Shown here: positions 8,201 to 17,000 of the stretch, piece after piece
Numbering within the stretch: the first letter of the stretch is position 1
Layout: the number at the start of each line of letters is the position of its first letter
Assembly: GCA_016868035.1 (NCBI GenBank)
Contig: VGID01000046.1
Location: 1-32,162, forward strand
Source: Betaproteobacteria bacterium
GTDB taxonomy: Bacteria; Pseudomonadota; Gammaproteobacteria; Burkholderiales; SG8-41
DNA length: 32,162 nucleotides
Reading direction: 5' to 3'
Made by a program: the position numbers and the translations under genes
The notes under the pieces: generated by a model
The model's input: the letters and a program-made list of their open reading frames with translations, nothing else
Databases searched by the model: none
Told to the model about the DNA's origin: nothing

Positions 8201-8361
8201 CCGGAGTCGGGCTCGCGACGGTACAGCGCATCGTGCGGCGTCACGGCGGCGACGTGTGGGCGGAAGGCGCGGTAGATCGCGGGGCGACGTTTTTTTTCAC
8301 CTTGGGCCGTGCCGGGAAACAACGGGCGCACGCGGATGCAGTATCGGATACCGATGGTTGA
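5245..8361 (+). CDS. Multi-PAS sensor histidine kinase with ethylene-receptor-like membrane domain
   Basis: The start is the ATG at 5245, which has GGGGAGG at a good distance; a longer frame from 5164 lacks one. The product is about 1038 residues. Residues ~25-115 hold three membrane helices. The segment LFSGASHLLEVW and its surroundings align by eye with the ethylene-binding domain of plant and bacterial ETR1-type receptors, but the copper-ligand Cys is Ser75, while the His (His79) remains. Five PAS domains follow (starting at about 153, 275, 396, 530 and 652), then a coiled coil. The HisKA domain has H-box SVSHDLRAPL (His813) and the ATPase domain has N-box NLLYNAWKF, DNGVGF and GTGVGLA. 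All catalytic motifs look intact. It heads a signalling block and has no receiver of its own, so partners are probably encoded next door. Confidence 0.93.
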   Translation: MSGALSYSIFFGSAVLPDGGSGSTTGLPWVFPFLSLAASIAFCAIAVALLVLTRRQRDLPVKWLFGLFAAVALFSGASHLLEVWNVLPPLHWLRATILLAIALTAAVAAGVLWPLVLHGGAGKVRSRLHGDDTGWVVNAHGAGAGDVPHEKIATYRDLFETNPMPMWVRNAETGGFLAVNDAAVRLYGYTRNEFLRMTGLDLRLAEDRAAYIEFTRHRRADEATVRRWRHVKKDGTPIEVEVTAHGFTFQGRPARLGVVKDITEQIRAEHALQESEQRYRDLFDLNPGSMWVYDFKTLAFVAVNEAATRQYGYTKSDFSRMTVTDLLLPEDVPNALDTIRDQGPQAVVRRAIRQRTKEGDIIDVEILASPLPHPQRTLRIVHATDVTQRRRTEAALRESEERLRLAMKGSQLALWDWNFRSGTIYLDEHWRVMLGGAAEPTLTTLPELARQVHPDDVSALDSHLRQALKGEIPLYDFEHRVRTVSGDWRWIRSQGEVVERGPDGRALRLAGTNQDISERKRAQHEQRESEERYRRVIEMSPSPILLRRAEHVIFANPAAVRFFAAPSAADLVGRVYFTLIDPEERERSKQRWETIRDAGMVTPPEVRKFRRVDGAVVYGETSGAPFHYAGERCGITTIHDVTGQRKAAEALATERNLLRSVIDTLPDQIYVKNRARRYLLVNAASLKARGLETHEGVVGKTVYEFYPRESAAAFDAEDEAVMHSGEPILGREQSRVESDDDVRWYLTDKVPLRDAGGAVIGVIGIDREVTEVRVATEAIRRLNAELEERVRERTAELEVANKELESFAYSVSHDLRAPLRSIDGFSRALLEDYRDRLDDTGKDYLRRVRNATLRMGNLIDDLLTLSRITRSEMRQENVNVSTVAREIAAELQTDDPEREVEFEIQTGIRAKADLSLLRVALQNLLYNAWKFTGRAAKSRIEFGTVRREGRQVYFVRDNGVGFDMAYADKLFGAFQRLHSESEFPGTGVGLATVQRIVRRHGGDVWAEGAVDRGATFFFTLGRAGKQRAHADAVSDTDG

Positions 8362-8454
8362 ACCCTCGGGTGCGCACGGAGCGAGGCGTCGTAGCGCCTG
8401 CGGGCGGAGGAAGGGGCCCTTGGAGACCGTGGCGGTGCCGGGAGTACGCATGTG

Positions 8455-9546
8455 ATGGCGGTTCCGTTGCGCGTTTTGATCGTCGAGGACAAGGAGGACG
8501 ACGCGGCCCTCCTGGTGCGCGAGCTCGCGCAGGGCGGCTATGCGCCGGCCCATCAGCGGGTGGATACGGCGCGCGCAATGGAGCTCGCGCTCACCGCGCA
8601 GCCGTGGGATCTGGTCATCGCCGACTACGCGATGCCCTCGTTCAGCGGCACGGCCGCCCTCGAGCTCCTGACGGCGAGCGGACTCGACATCCCTTTCATC
8701 GTTGTGTCCGGCGCGATCGGGGAGGAGACCGCCGTGGCGGCGATGAAGGCGGGTGCACACGACTACCTCATGAAGTCGGCGCTCGGGCGCCTCGTGCCCG
8801 CCGTGCGCCGCGAGCTGCAGGACGCCGAAGTGCGCCGGAGCAAGCGCGCTTCGGAGCAGGCGCTGCGGGAAGCGAACTTGAGGCTGCGGGCGCTTTCGAG
8901 CCGGGTGCTGGAAATCCAGGAAACCGAGCGCCGCCAGCTCGCGCGGGAACTGCACGATGAGATCGGGCAGGCGCTCACCGCGGTGAAGATCAACCTGCAG
9001 GCACTGCTGCCGCACTTGCGCGCGGGCGCTGGCGCGCAGCGGATCGAGGACAGCATCGAAATCGTGGACGACGTGCTCGCACAAGCGCGAAATCTCTCGC
9101 TGAAGCTGCGGCCCGCGCAGCTCGATGATTTGGGGCTTCCCGCTGCGCTGCGCTGGTACCTCGACCGCCAGGCGCGCATCGCAGGGGTGGCGATCCACTT
9201 CGACTCCGACGGCCTTCCCGCGCGGTTCCGCCCCGACATCGAAACCGCGTGTTTTCGCATCGCGCAGGAGGCGGTCACGAATGCCCTGCGCCATGGGCGG
9301 CCGGGCGAGATCTCGGTCCGGCTGGCGTGTGAAGGGCCGGTGGTGCACCTGTATGTCCGCGATAACGGCGCGGGCTTCGATGTCGGGCGGGCGCGCAACA
9401 AGGCCATTGATGGCGGGAGCCTGGGCCTGTTGAGCATGGAAGAGCGCGCGACGCTTGCAGGCGGGCGCGCCGAATTCCGGTCCACGCCCGGAAATGGCGC
9501 CGAGGTACACGCGTGGTTCGACGAACCCGCCCGGGTCGCGCGGTGA
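8455..9546 (+). CDS. Receiver-HisKA_3 hybrid histidine kinase (NarX-type)
   Basis: About 363 residues. The N-terminal receiver (~5-125) has the acidic pair in VEDKEDD, phospho-acceptor Asp57 in LVIADYAMP and Lys in LMKS. A short coiled coil leads to a HisKA_3 dimerisation domain with ETERRQLARELHDEIGQAL (His167). A HATPase_c domain follows with AQEAVTNALRH, DNGAGF and GLLSMEER. There are no membrane segments, so it is cytoplasmic. The receiver-before-kinase order means it could take phosphate from the upstream membrane kinase and change its own output. HisKA_3 kinases usually pair with NarL-type regulators, and one starts 12 bp downstream. ATG at 8455 and GTG at 8452 are alternative starts in the same frame. 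Confidence 0.93.
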   Translation: MAVPLRVLIVEDKEDDAALLVRELAQGGYAPAHQRVDTARAMELALTAQPWDLVIADYAMPSFSGTAALELLTASGLDIPFIVVSGAIGEETAVAAMKAGAHDYLMKSALGRLVPAVRRELQDAEVRRSKRASEQALREANLRLRALSSRVLEIQETERRQLARELHDEIGQALTAVKINLQALLPHLRAGAGAQRIEDSIEIVDDVLAQARNLSLKLRPAQLDDLGLPAALRWYLDRQARIAGVAIHFDSDGLPARFRPDIETACFRIAQEAVTNALRHGRPGEISVRLACEGPVVHLYVRDNGAGFDVGRARNKAIDGGSLGLLSMEERATLAGGRAEFRSTPGNGAEVHAWFDEPARVAR

Positions 9547-9558
9547 GCGGACGGCACG

Positions 9559-10209
9559 ATGAAGCGGTTGCGCATCCTGCTCGCTGACGATCACCGGCTG
9601 GTGCGCGCCGGGCTGCGCTCGCTGATCGGCCAGATGAAGGACGTCGAGGTCGTGGCCGAAGCGCAGGACGGGCGGGAGGTGCTCGACCTGGCTCGAGCCC
9701 ACCATCCCGACGTCGTGCTGATGGACATCAGCATGTCCGGCATGAACGGACTGGAAGCGACGCTGCAGGTGAAGAAACAGCATCCGCGCGTGCGCGTGAT
9801 GATCCTGTCCATGCATGCGACGGAGGAGTACGTGCTCCAGGCGTTGCGTGCGGGCGCGTCGGGCTATCTGCTCAAGGACTCCGCGCCGCTCGAGCTGGAG
9901 CTTGCGCTCCAGGCGGTGGCGCGTGGCGAGACCTATCTCAGCCCGCCGATATCCAGGCAGGTTGTCGAGGATTACATGCAGCGCGTCGGTGGCGAGCACG
10001 AGCCGCTCGCAGTTCTCACCGCGCGCCAGCGGGAGGTCTTGCAGCTCATCGCCGAGGGCAGCAGCACCAAGGAAATCGCGCGTCGGTTGAAGCTCAGCGT
10101 CAAGACGGTGGAAAGCCACCGCCAACAGCTGATGGAGCGCCTCGGTATCCGCGACGTGGCAGGCCTCGTGCGCTATGCCATACGCCACGGCTTGATCAGC
10201 GCCGGTTAG
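9559..10209 (+). CDS. NarL/FixJ-family response regulator
   Basis: The 216-residue product has a receiver domain (residues ~5-120) with ADDH near the N-terminus, phospho-acceptor Asp56 in VVLMDISMSG and Lys in LLKDSAP. A LuxR-type helix-turn-helix follows (~148-205) with LTARQREVLQLIAEG, STKEIARRL and VKTVESHRQQL. It is a DNA-binding transcription factor and the likely cognate partner of the HisKA_3 kinase encoded 12 bp upstream. It is the only DNA-binding protein in the signalling block, so the block's transcriptional output should pass through it. Targets cannot be told from the sequence. Start and length are normal for the family. Confidence 0.95.
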   Translation: MKRLRILLADDHRLVRAGLRSLIGQMKDVEVVAEAQDGREVLDLARAHHPDVVLMDISMSGMNGLEATLQVKKQHPRVRVMILSMHATEEYVLQALRAGASGYLLKDSAPLELELALQAVARGETYLSPPISRQVVEDYMQRVGGEHEPLAVLTARQREVLQLIAEGSSTKEIARRLKLSVKTVESHRQQLMERLGIRDVAGLVRYAIRHGLISAG

Positions 10210-10501
10210 GGCCTGCGCGGTGACAGGGGCCCACCCCTCGGACGTTCCTAACTCTTTCATTTCTCAGTAGTTCCTGGAAACCGGCGCGGCCGACAGGCTG
10301 CGCTTACAGCGCCGCTCCCGCTCGTTTCAGTATTTTCCTGCCCGTTTCTAGGGGAATGCCTGATAGGGAACGCGACGCCCCCCGCCTAACATCGGATCCC
10401 GGGGTAGCAAACTGGCCTGCGAAACCCAGGGGTGCAGCACCCCTGGAAACCGGCATTTATCCCTTGCAGGCAACGGGTTGCAGTATTTCAATGGGGGCCG
10501 A
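10210..10501. other. Intergenic region with perfect palindrome and direct repeats
   Basis: This ~290-bp gap breaks the signalling block after the NarL-type gene. It holds the palindrome at 10426-10446 and a 13-bp direct repeat, CCTGGAAACCGGC, at about 10273-10285 and 10442-10454. Its right copy overlaps the palindrome. No convincing sigma-70 or sigma-54 promoter or T-run terminator was found. It is the most likely place for a separate promoter for the two downstream genes. Confidence 0.5.
10426..10446. promoter_or_regulatory. 21-bp perfect palindrome, possible operator
   Basis: CCAGGGGTGC and GCACCCCTGG form ten-base arms around a single central A. The site lies 56 bp before the start of the single-domain receiver gene. 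No T-run follows, so an operator for a dimeric regulator is more likely than a terminator. A tight RNA hairpin would need to open arm bases to form a loop. The regulator is unknown. Confidence 0.5.
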
Positions 10502-10963
10502 GTGAACCAACAGGGCGTACCGCCCGCTGGGATCTTGCTGGTCGAGGATGATCCCGACGCCGTGGAGTTGACGCTGCAGGCGTTGCGCGCGCATCGCCCG
10601 GGCAGCCGCGTCCAGCTCGCGCGCGACGGCGCGGAGGCGCTCGATTTTCTGCTGTGCCGGGGCAGCCATGCGCAGCGACGCGGAGACAGCGATCCGACGG
10701 TCGTGTTGCTGGATCTCAAGCTGCCCCGCGTGGACGGGCTCGAGGTGCTTCGCCAGATGAGGAACGATGTGCGCACACGCGCGACACCGGTGGTGGTCCT
10801 GACCTCGTCGCGCGAGAGCCCGGACGTGGAGCGGAGCTACGAGCTCGGAGCGAACAGCTACATCGTGAAGCCGGTGAATTACGAGAAATTCCATGCGGCG
10901 ATCGGTCAGATCAGCCAGTACTGGCTGCAGCTCAACGAGCCGCGGCCGCAACACTACGCATAG
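10502..10963 (+). CDS. Single-domain response regulator (Rcp1-like receiver)
   Basis: A stand-alone receiver of about 153 residues. It has the acidic pair in LVEDDPDAVEL, phospho-acceptor Asp71 in VVLLDLKLPRVDGLE, Thr/Ser in VVLTSS and Lys in IVKPVNYEKF. The LLCRG segment after helix 2 and the VNYEKFHAAI end are typical of Rcp1-like receivers, which usually partner PAS- or phytochrome-type histidine kinases. There is no output domain, so it probably acts by protein contact or as a phosphotransfer shuttle. I favour the GTG at 10502 as start, preceded by GGGGG; an in-frame TTG at 10478 has less support. The 2372-residue c-di-GMP protein follows 51 bp downstream, probably in the same transcript. 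Confidence 0.9.
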   Translation: MNQQGVPPAGILLVEDDPDAVELTLQALRAHRPGSRVQLARDGAEALDFLLCRGSHAQRRGDSDPTVVLLDLKLPRVDGLEVLRQMRNDVRTRATPVVVLTSSRESPDVERSYELGANSYIVKPVNYEKFHAAIGQISQYWLQLNEPRPQHYA

Positions 10964-11014
10964 GAGCCGCCGTGCGTCGCAATCGGCGTTGCAGCCAGCT
11001 CACAGGAGCGAGGA

Positions 11015-14000
11015 ATGGATAGCGGAGCACCTCGGGACGATGCGCGCAGCGCGCTGAGGATACTTCTGGTCGAGGATTCCGACGAAGATGCCGCGTTGAT
11101 CGAGCGGACATTGACCGGCGCGGGATTCACGTTCGCGCTGCGCCGCGTCAATTCCGAGGCGGGATTCCGCTCGGAGCTCGTCGCGCAGCCGGACCTTGTC
11201 CTTTCGGACTACGAGCTGCCGAGCTTCAGCGGGATCCGCGCGCTGGAGCTCACTCGCGAAAGCTATCCCGATCTTCCCTTCATCCTCGTCTCGGGCAGGA
11301 TGAATCGCGAGCTCAAGAGCCAGGCAGCACGCCTGGGCGCGAGCGACGTGCTGTCAAAGGACCGCCTGAACCGGCTCGGTGCCGCAGTAAGCTCGGTCCT
11401 CAAGATGAGCGAGGTGCGTAGCCGGGCGCAGGCAGCCGAGCGGAAACTCAGCCGCGACGGGCACGAGTTCGGGAACGCCTTCGATCGCGCCGCCGTCGGC
11501 ATGGCGTTGACGACGCTGGACGGGCGGTGGCTCCGGGTGAACCAGGCATTCTGCGAAATTACCGGATACACGGACTCCGAGCTGCGTGGGACCGAGTGTC
11601 ACGCCATCACGCACCCGGACGACGTGCCCGGCGACGTGGAGGCGCTGCAGCAGCTGCTCGCCGGCAAGCTCGCCAGCTCGCAGCGCGACAAACGCTACCT
11701 GCACAAGTACGGCCATGCGGTCTGGGTCCAGGTGACCGGCTCGCTGGTGCGGGGCAACGACGGTGCGCCGCTCTACCGTGTGGTGCACGTGCTCGACATC
11801 ACGCACCGCAAGGATGCGGAAGGGCGTTTCCGGGCAACCTTCGACCAGGCTGCGGTGGGCATCGCGCATACCACGACCGAGGGAGCCATCCGCGAGGTCA
11901 ACAGGAAGCTGTGCGAGATGCTGGGCTACCGGCGCGAAGAGCTGCTCGAGCTCGCCACGGGCGACCTTTCCTTTCCCGAGGACCGCGGCACGCAGGACCA
12001 GTTGCGACGGGAGGTGGTCGCCTCCGTGCGGCCCTATTTCCAGGGAGAAAAGCGCTACGTGCGCAAGAACGGGGATGTGATCTGGGTAAACCGCACCGTG
12101 ACGCTCGCGCGCGAGACGGTGAGCGGCGCCCCGTACCTGGTCCAGGTGTTCGAGGACGTGACCGAGCGCAAGCGCACCGAAGCGCGCCTCGAGCGCGCAG
12201 CGCGTGCGCGTCGCGTTCTCGCCGAGGGCACGCACGCGCTGGTACGCGCGGAGAGCGAGTCCGGGCTGATGCAGGCAATGTGCCGCATCATCGTCGAGAC
12301 CGGCGGCTACCGGCAGGGATGGATCGAGCTGGCGACCGGGGATGCGGAGCGGCCGCTCGCGGCGGCTGCGCAGGCGGGGTTCGGTGAATACCTTCCGTTG
12401 GTTTCCGCACCGGAATCCGGGCACGAAGTGGTGCACCGCGGTGTCGGGAGCAACGCCTTTGCGTCGTGCCAAACCGTCATCGCCAGGGACCTGCTGGGCG
12501 ATACGCGTCCGGAAAACGCGTGGCGCCGCGCGCGCGCCCTGCGGTATGGGTTCCAGTCTTCGATCGCGCTGCCACTGCTGGCGGAAAACAACGCGCTGGG
12601 GGTGCTCGTGATGCACGCGGGCGAAGCCGACGCGTTCGACGACGAAGAAATCGCGCTGCTTACCACGCTTGCCGCCGACATCAGTTTCGGGATATCCACC
12701 TTGCGCACGCGCAAGGCGCGCGACGATGCGGAGGCCGCCCTGCGAAAGAGCGAAGAGCGGTTCCGCGTGCTGACGGAACTCTCGTCCGACTGGTCGTGGG
12801 AGCAGGATGCCGAGCTGAGATTCGTCTCGGTATCCACCACTGTAAAGTCCCACGCCGGGATTTCCGCGGCCGACCATACCGGCAAGACGCGTTGGGAGCT
12901 CCCGAGGACCCGCGCTGTCAACACCACATGGGAGGCCCATAAGGCGGTGCTTGCCGCGCGGCAGCCGTTCCGCGATCTTCTGCTTGAGCGCATTGGCGAG
13001 GACGGGAAGACGAACTACGTTTCAGTGAGCGGGGACCCTGTGTTCGATGCGCTTGGCGAGTTCACGGGGTATCGCGGAGTCGCGAAGAACGTCACGGCCA
13101 GCATCGATGCGGAAACAGGGCTGCGGGAGAGCGAACGGCGCTTCCGGGACATCTTCGACCAGGCGGCGGTGGGCATCTCGCGCGTGGACCTCGACGGGGT
13201 GCTCGTGGACGTCAACCAGAAGTTCTGCGAAATGATTCGCTACGCGAGGGACGAGCTCATCGGCAAACCTCTCCGGGCCATCACCCATCCCGATGATTTC
13301 GGGGAAGGGACGCGACTCCGGATGGGGCTCGTGAAGGGAGGGGCGAGCGCGGTCGCGGGGGAGAAGCGCTTCATACGCAAGGACGGCACCATCATGTGGG
13401 CACGCAGGACGATGTCCATCGCCCGCGATCACGAGGGCAATCCCAGCTACGTCATCAGCGTCGTGGAGGACATTACCGAACGCAAGGAAGCGGAAGAGCG
13501 CTTCCAGGCCACCTTCGACCAGGCCGCGGTGGGCATCATGCACACGTCGCTCGACCGGCGATTCCTGATGGTGAACCGCAGGTTCTGCGAGATGGTCGGC
13601 TACAGCCGGGAAGAGTTGATGGGCATGACGCCCCTGCAGATCCACCACCCGGAGGACGCGGACAAGGATCTGCATCTCGAGGACCAGCTCCTCGCGGGCG
13701 AGATCGGCACCTATAACTTCGTCAAACGCTACATTTGCAGGGACGGGCGCGTGATCTGGGGCAAGCGCACGGTGTCGCTGGTGCGCGAGCCGGACGGCAG
13801 ACCGAAGTACTTCATCCGTGTGGTCGAGGACATCACCGAGCGCAGGCGCGCCGACGAAGAGCTGCAGCGCAAGACCGAGATCGCGCAACTTCTGGAGTCT
13901 CTGGCGCGTGCGGCAAACGAGGCCACCTCTCCGGAGGCGGCGATGCGCACCTGCCTCGAACGGATCTGCGAGCATGGGGCCTGGCCCGTCGGCCGGCTCG

Positions 14001-17000
14001 GCATCTACGGTCCGGGCGAAGGCGACCGCTTCCCCGAGCACTCGCTGTGGCACGCGAAACATCCCGACCGTTACGACGCGCTGATGCGCGCCTCGCTGGA
14101 CGCGCGCTACTTCTCGGTGGGCGGGCGCTTCATCAGCGTCGTGCTGCAGGAGAAGAAGCCGGTATGGCTCAACGACATCGCGTCCGCGGTGGGCTTTGGC
14201 CGGATGTCGGTAGCATCCGGGTGCGGCCTGCGCTCGGCCTTTGCGTTCCCGGTGATCGTGGGCGGCGAGGTCGCGGCGTTCCTCGAATTCTTCGCCCCGG
14301 AACCGCGCGAGCCCGACTCGCTTCTGCTCGAGGCGGTCACGAGCGTGGGCGCGCAGCTCGCCCGCCTGATCGAGCGCAGCCGCGCGATGGCGGAGCTCGC
14401 GCAGCTCGCCTCGATTGTGGAGTGCTCGCAGGACGCGATGATGAGTACCGCGCCCGACGGCACGATCCTCACGTGGAACGCGGGCGCCGAGCGCCTTTTC
14501 GGCTACCGCGCGAAGGAGGTGGCCGGACGCAGCGCGAGCATCCTCGTGCCGCAGGAGCGGCATCACGAGTTCGAGCAGGGCCGTTCGACCGTTCTTGCCG
14601 GAGGGCAGGTCGCGCCTTTCGACACCGAGCGGCTCGACAAGGACGGGCAGCGCGTACAGGTTTCGATCAGCGCCTCGCCGATCCGCAACCGCGCGGGTGA
14701 CGTTATCGGGTTGGCGGTGGTCTATTCCGATGTTGCCGACCGCAAGCGGGCGGAAGAAGCGATCGCGCGCGAGCGGGCGCTGCTGCGCACGATCATCGAT
14801 ACCCTGCCCGATTACATCTACGTGAAGGACCGGGACGGGCGCTTCCGGCTCGGCAACCGGGCCTGGCTCCGGGTCCGCGGGATCACCGATGAGGAGATCG
14901 TCGGCAAGACGGTTTTCGACGTGTTCCCGCCCGAGATTGCTGCAAGGATGGCCGCGCAGGACGCCGCCATCGTGGAGGAGGGAACGCCGCTGCACAATGA
15001 GGAGCAGAGGGTCATCGTGAGAATGCCGGACGGCACGCACAGCGAGACCCGATGGTCCTCGACCACCAAGGTGCCGATGCGGGATTCCTCGGGCCGCATC
15101 ATCGGTACCATCGGTGTCAGCCGCGACATCACGGAGCGCATGCGTTCGGAGCGCCGCCGCGCCGTGGAGCACGCGGTGAGCAGCGTGCTCGCGGAGTCGG
15201 TAATGCTCGAAGAGGCGGTGCCGCGGCTCCTGCGCACCATCGGGGAGGCGATGGACTGGGCCTACGGCGCATACTGGAACTGGAGCGAGACCGAGGGCAC
15301 GCTGGTGCGCCGCGACTACTGGAGCGATGTTCCAATGGACGTCGTGCCCGCGAGCGAGGGGGCCTGGGTCCGTCTCCGGTCGCTGAAGCCCGGTGGGCTG
15401 CTCCGGCGCGCATGGGTCGAGAAGGTCCCGACCTGGATCGTGGACATCGAGCGCGAAACAACGTTGAATCGCAGGGAGCGCGCGCTCGAGCTCGGGCTGC
15501 GCAGCGCCTATTCGTTTCCGATCCTCGCCGGAGGCAACGTGCTCGGGGTGATGGAGTTCTTCGGCCGCGACCTGCGGCAGCCGGACGAGATGCTGCTGCA
15601 GATCACGGGCTCGATCGGCAGGCAGATCGGTCAGTTCATCGAGCGCAGGCGCGCCGAGGCGGAACGCGCGCGGCTGGCGGCGATCGTGGAGACTTCCGAT
15701 GACGCGATCGTGAGCCACGCGCTCGACGGTACGATCCTCTCGTGGAATGCAGGCGCCGAGCGCATGCTCGGTTACACGGCGGCGGAGATGATCGGACGGT
15801 CGATCTCCATGCTGGCCCCGCCGGAATACGCGCATGAGTCGCGGCGCAACACGGACGCCTTGCTGCGCGGGGAGGTAGTGCCGGCGTTCGAGACGGTGCG
15901 CTACGCGAAAGACGGGAGGCGGGTGGAGGTCCAGATCAGCGTGTCACCGGTTCGCGATGCGGCGGGAACGCTCGTCGGGGTATCGGCGATCTTCCGCGAC
16001 ATCTCCGAGCGCAAGCGCACGGAAGCCGCTTTGCAGGAGAGCGAGGAGCAGTTCCGGCAGCTTGCGAACAACATCCCGCAGGCATTCTGGATCACGGACA
16101 TCGCGCAGAAAAAGACGCTCTATCTCAGCCCCGCCGCACGAACGCTGTTCGGGCGGTCTCTGGAAGAGATCCTGGAGAGCCCCCGGGTGCTGATCCGCTC
16201 GGTGCACGCGCAGGACCGTTACCGCATCCATGCTGCGCGCAAGGCCGCAGCGCAAGGGGGTTACGACGAGACGTATCGCATCGTACGAGCCGACGGCACC
16301 ATCCGCTGGATACACGACCGGGCATTCCCGGTGCGCGACGCGGCGGGCAACGTCTACCGCGTTGCGGGCATCGCGGAGGACATCACGGAGCGCAAGCTTG
16401 CGGAGGAGCGGCTCATGCATCTTGCGCACTACGACGTGCTCACCAGCCTGCCCAACCGCGTGCTGTTCTACGACCGGCTGAAACAGGCGCTCGCGCAGGC
16501 GAAGCGCAGCCAGTGGTCCGTGGGAGTGATGTTCATCGACGTAGACCGCTTCAAGAACGTGAACGACACGCTCGGCCATGCGGTGGGGGACAAGCTGCTG
16601 CAGCAGGTCTCGGAGCGCCTTTCCGAGACGGTGCGCTCGGGCGACACGGTGGGACGCCTCGGCGGAGACGAGTTCGCGGTCGTGCTCACGAACCTCGCGG
16701 GCGCGCAGGACGCGAACCTCGTCGCGCAGAAAATCCTCGCAAGCTTCAAGCAGCCTTTCCGGCTGGAGGGCGCGGAGGTCTACGTCACGGCGAGCATCGG
16801 CATCACGATCTATCCCACCGACAGCACGGAGCAGGACGCGCTCACCCGGAACGCGGACACGGCGATGTACCGCGCGAAGGAGATCGGGCGGGACTGCTAC
16901 CAGTTCTACATGCCCGAGATGAACGCCCGGGCGCTGGAAACTCTCAGCATGGAAGGCAGCCTGCGGCGCGCCCTCGAACGTAACGAATTTCTGCTCCACT

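Noticed and set aside
7840-10260. 806-codon minus-strand frame across the two kinases and the NarL-type regulator
   Set aside because: Antisense to three well-supported signalling genes and resembles no protein family.
10441-10480. Sigma-54 promoter before the receiver gene
   Set aside because: GG and GC elements are present, but the spacing is 12 bases instead of the required 10.
13022-15835. 937-codon minus-strand frame inside the giant c-di-GMP gene
   Set aside because: Antisense shadow with His/Arg/Leu-rich composition and no domain.
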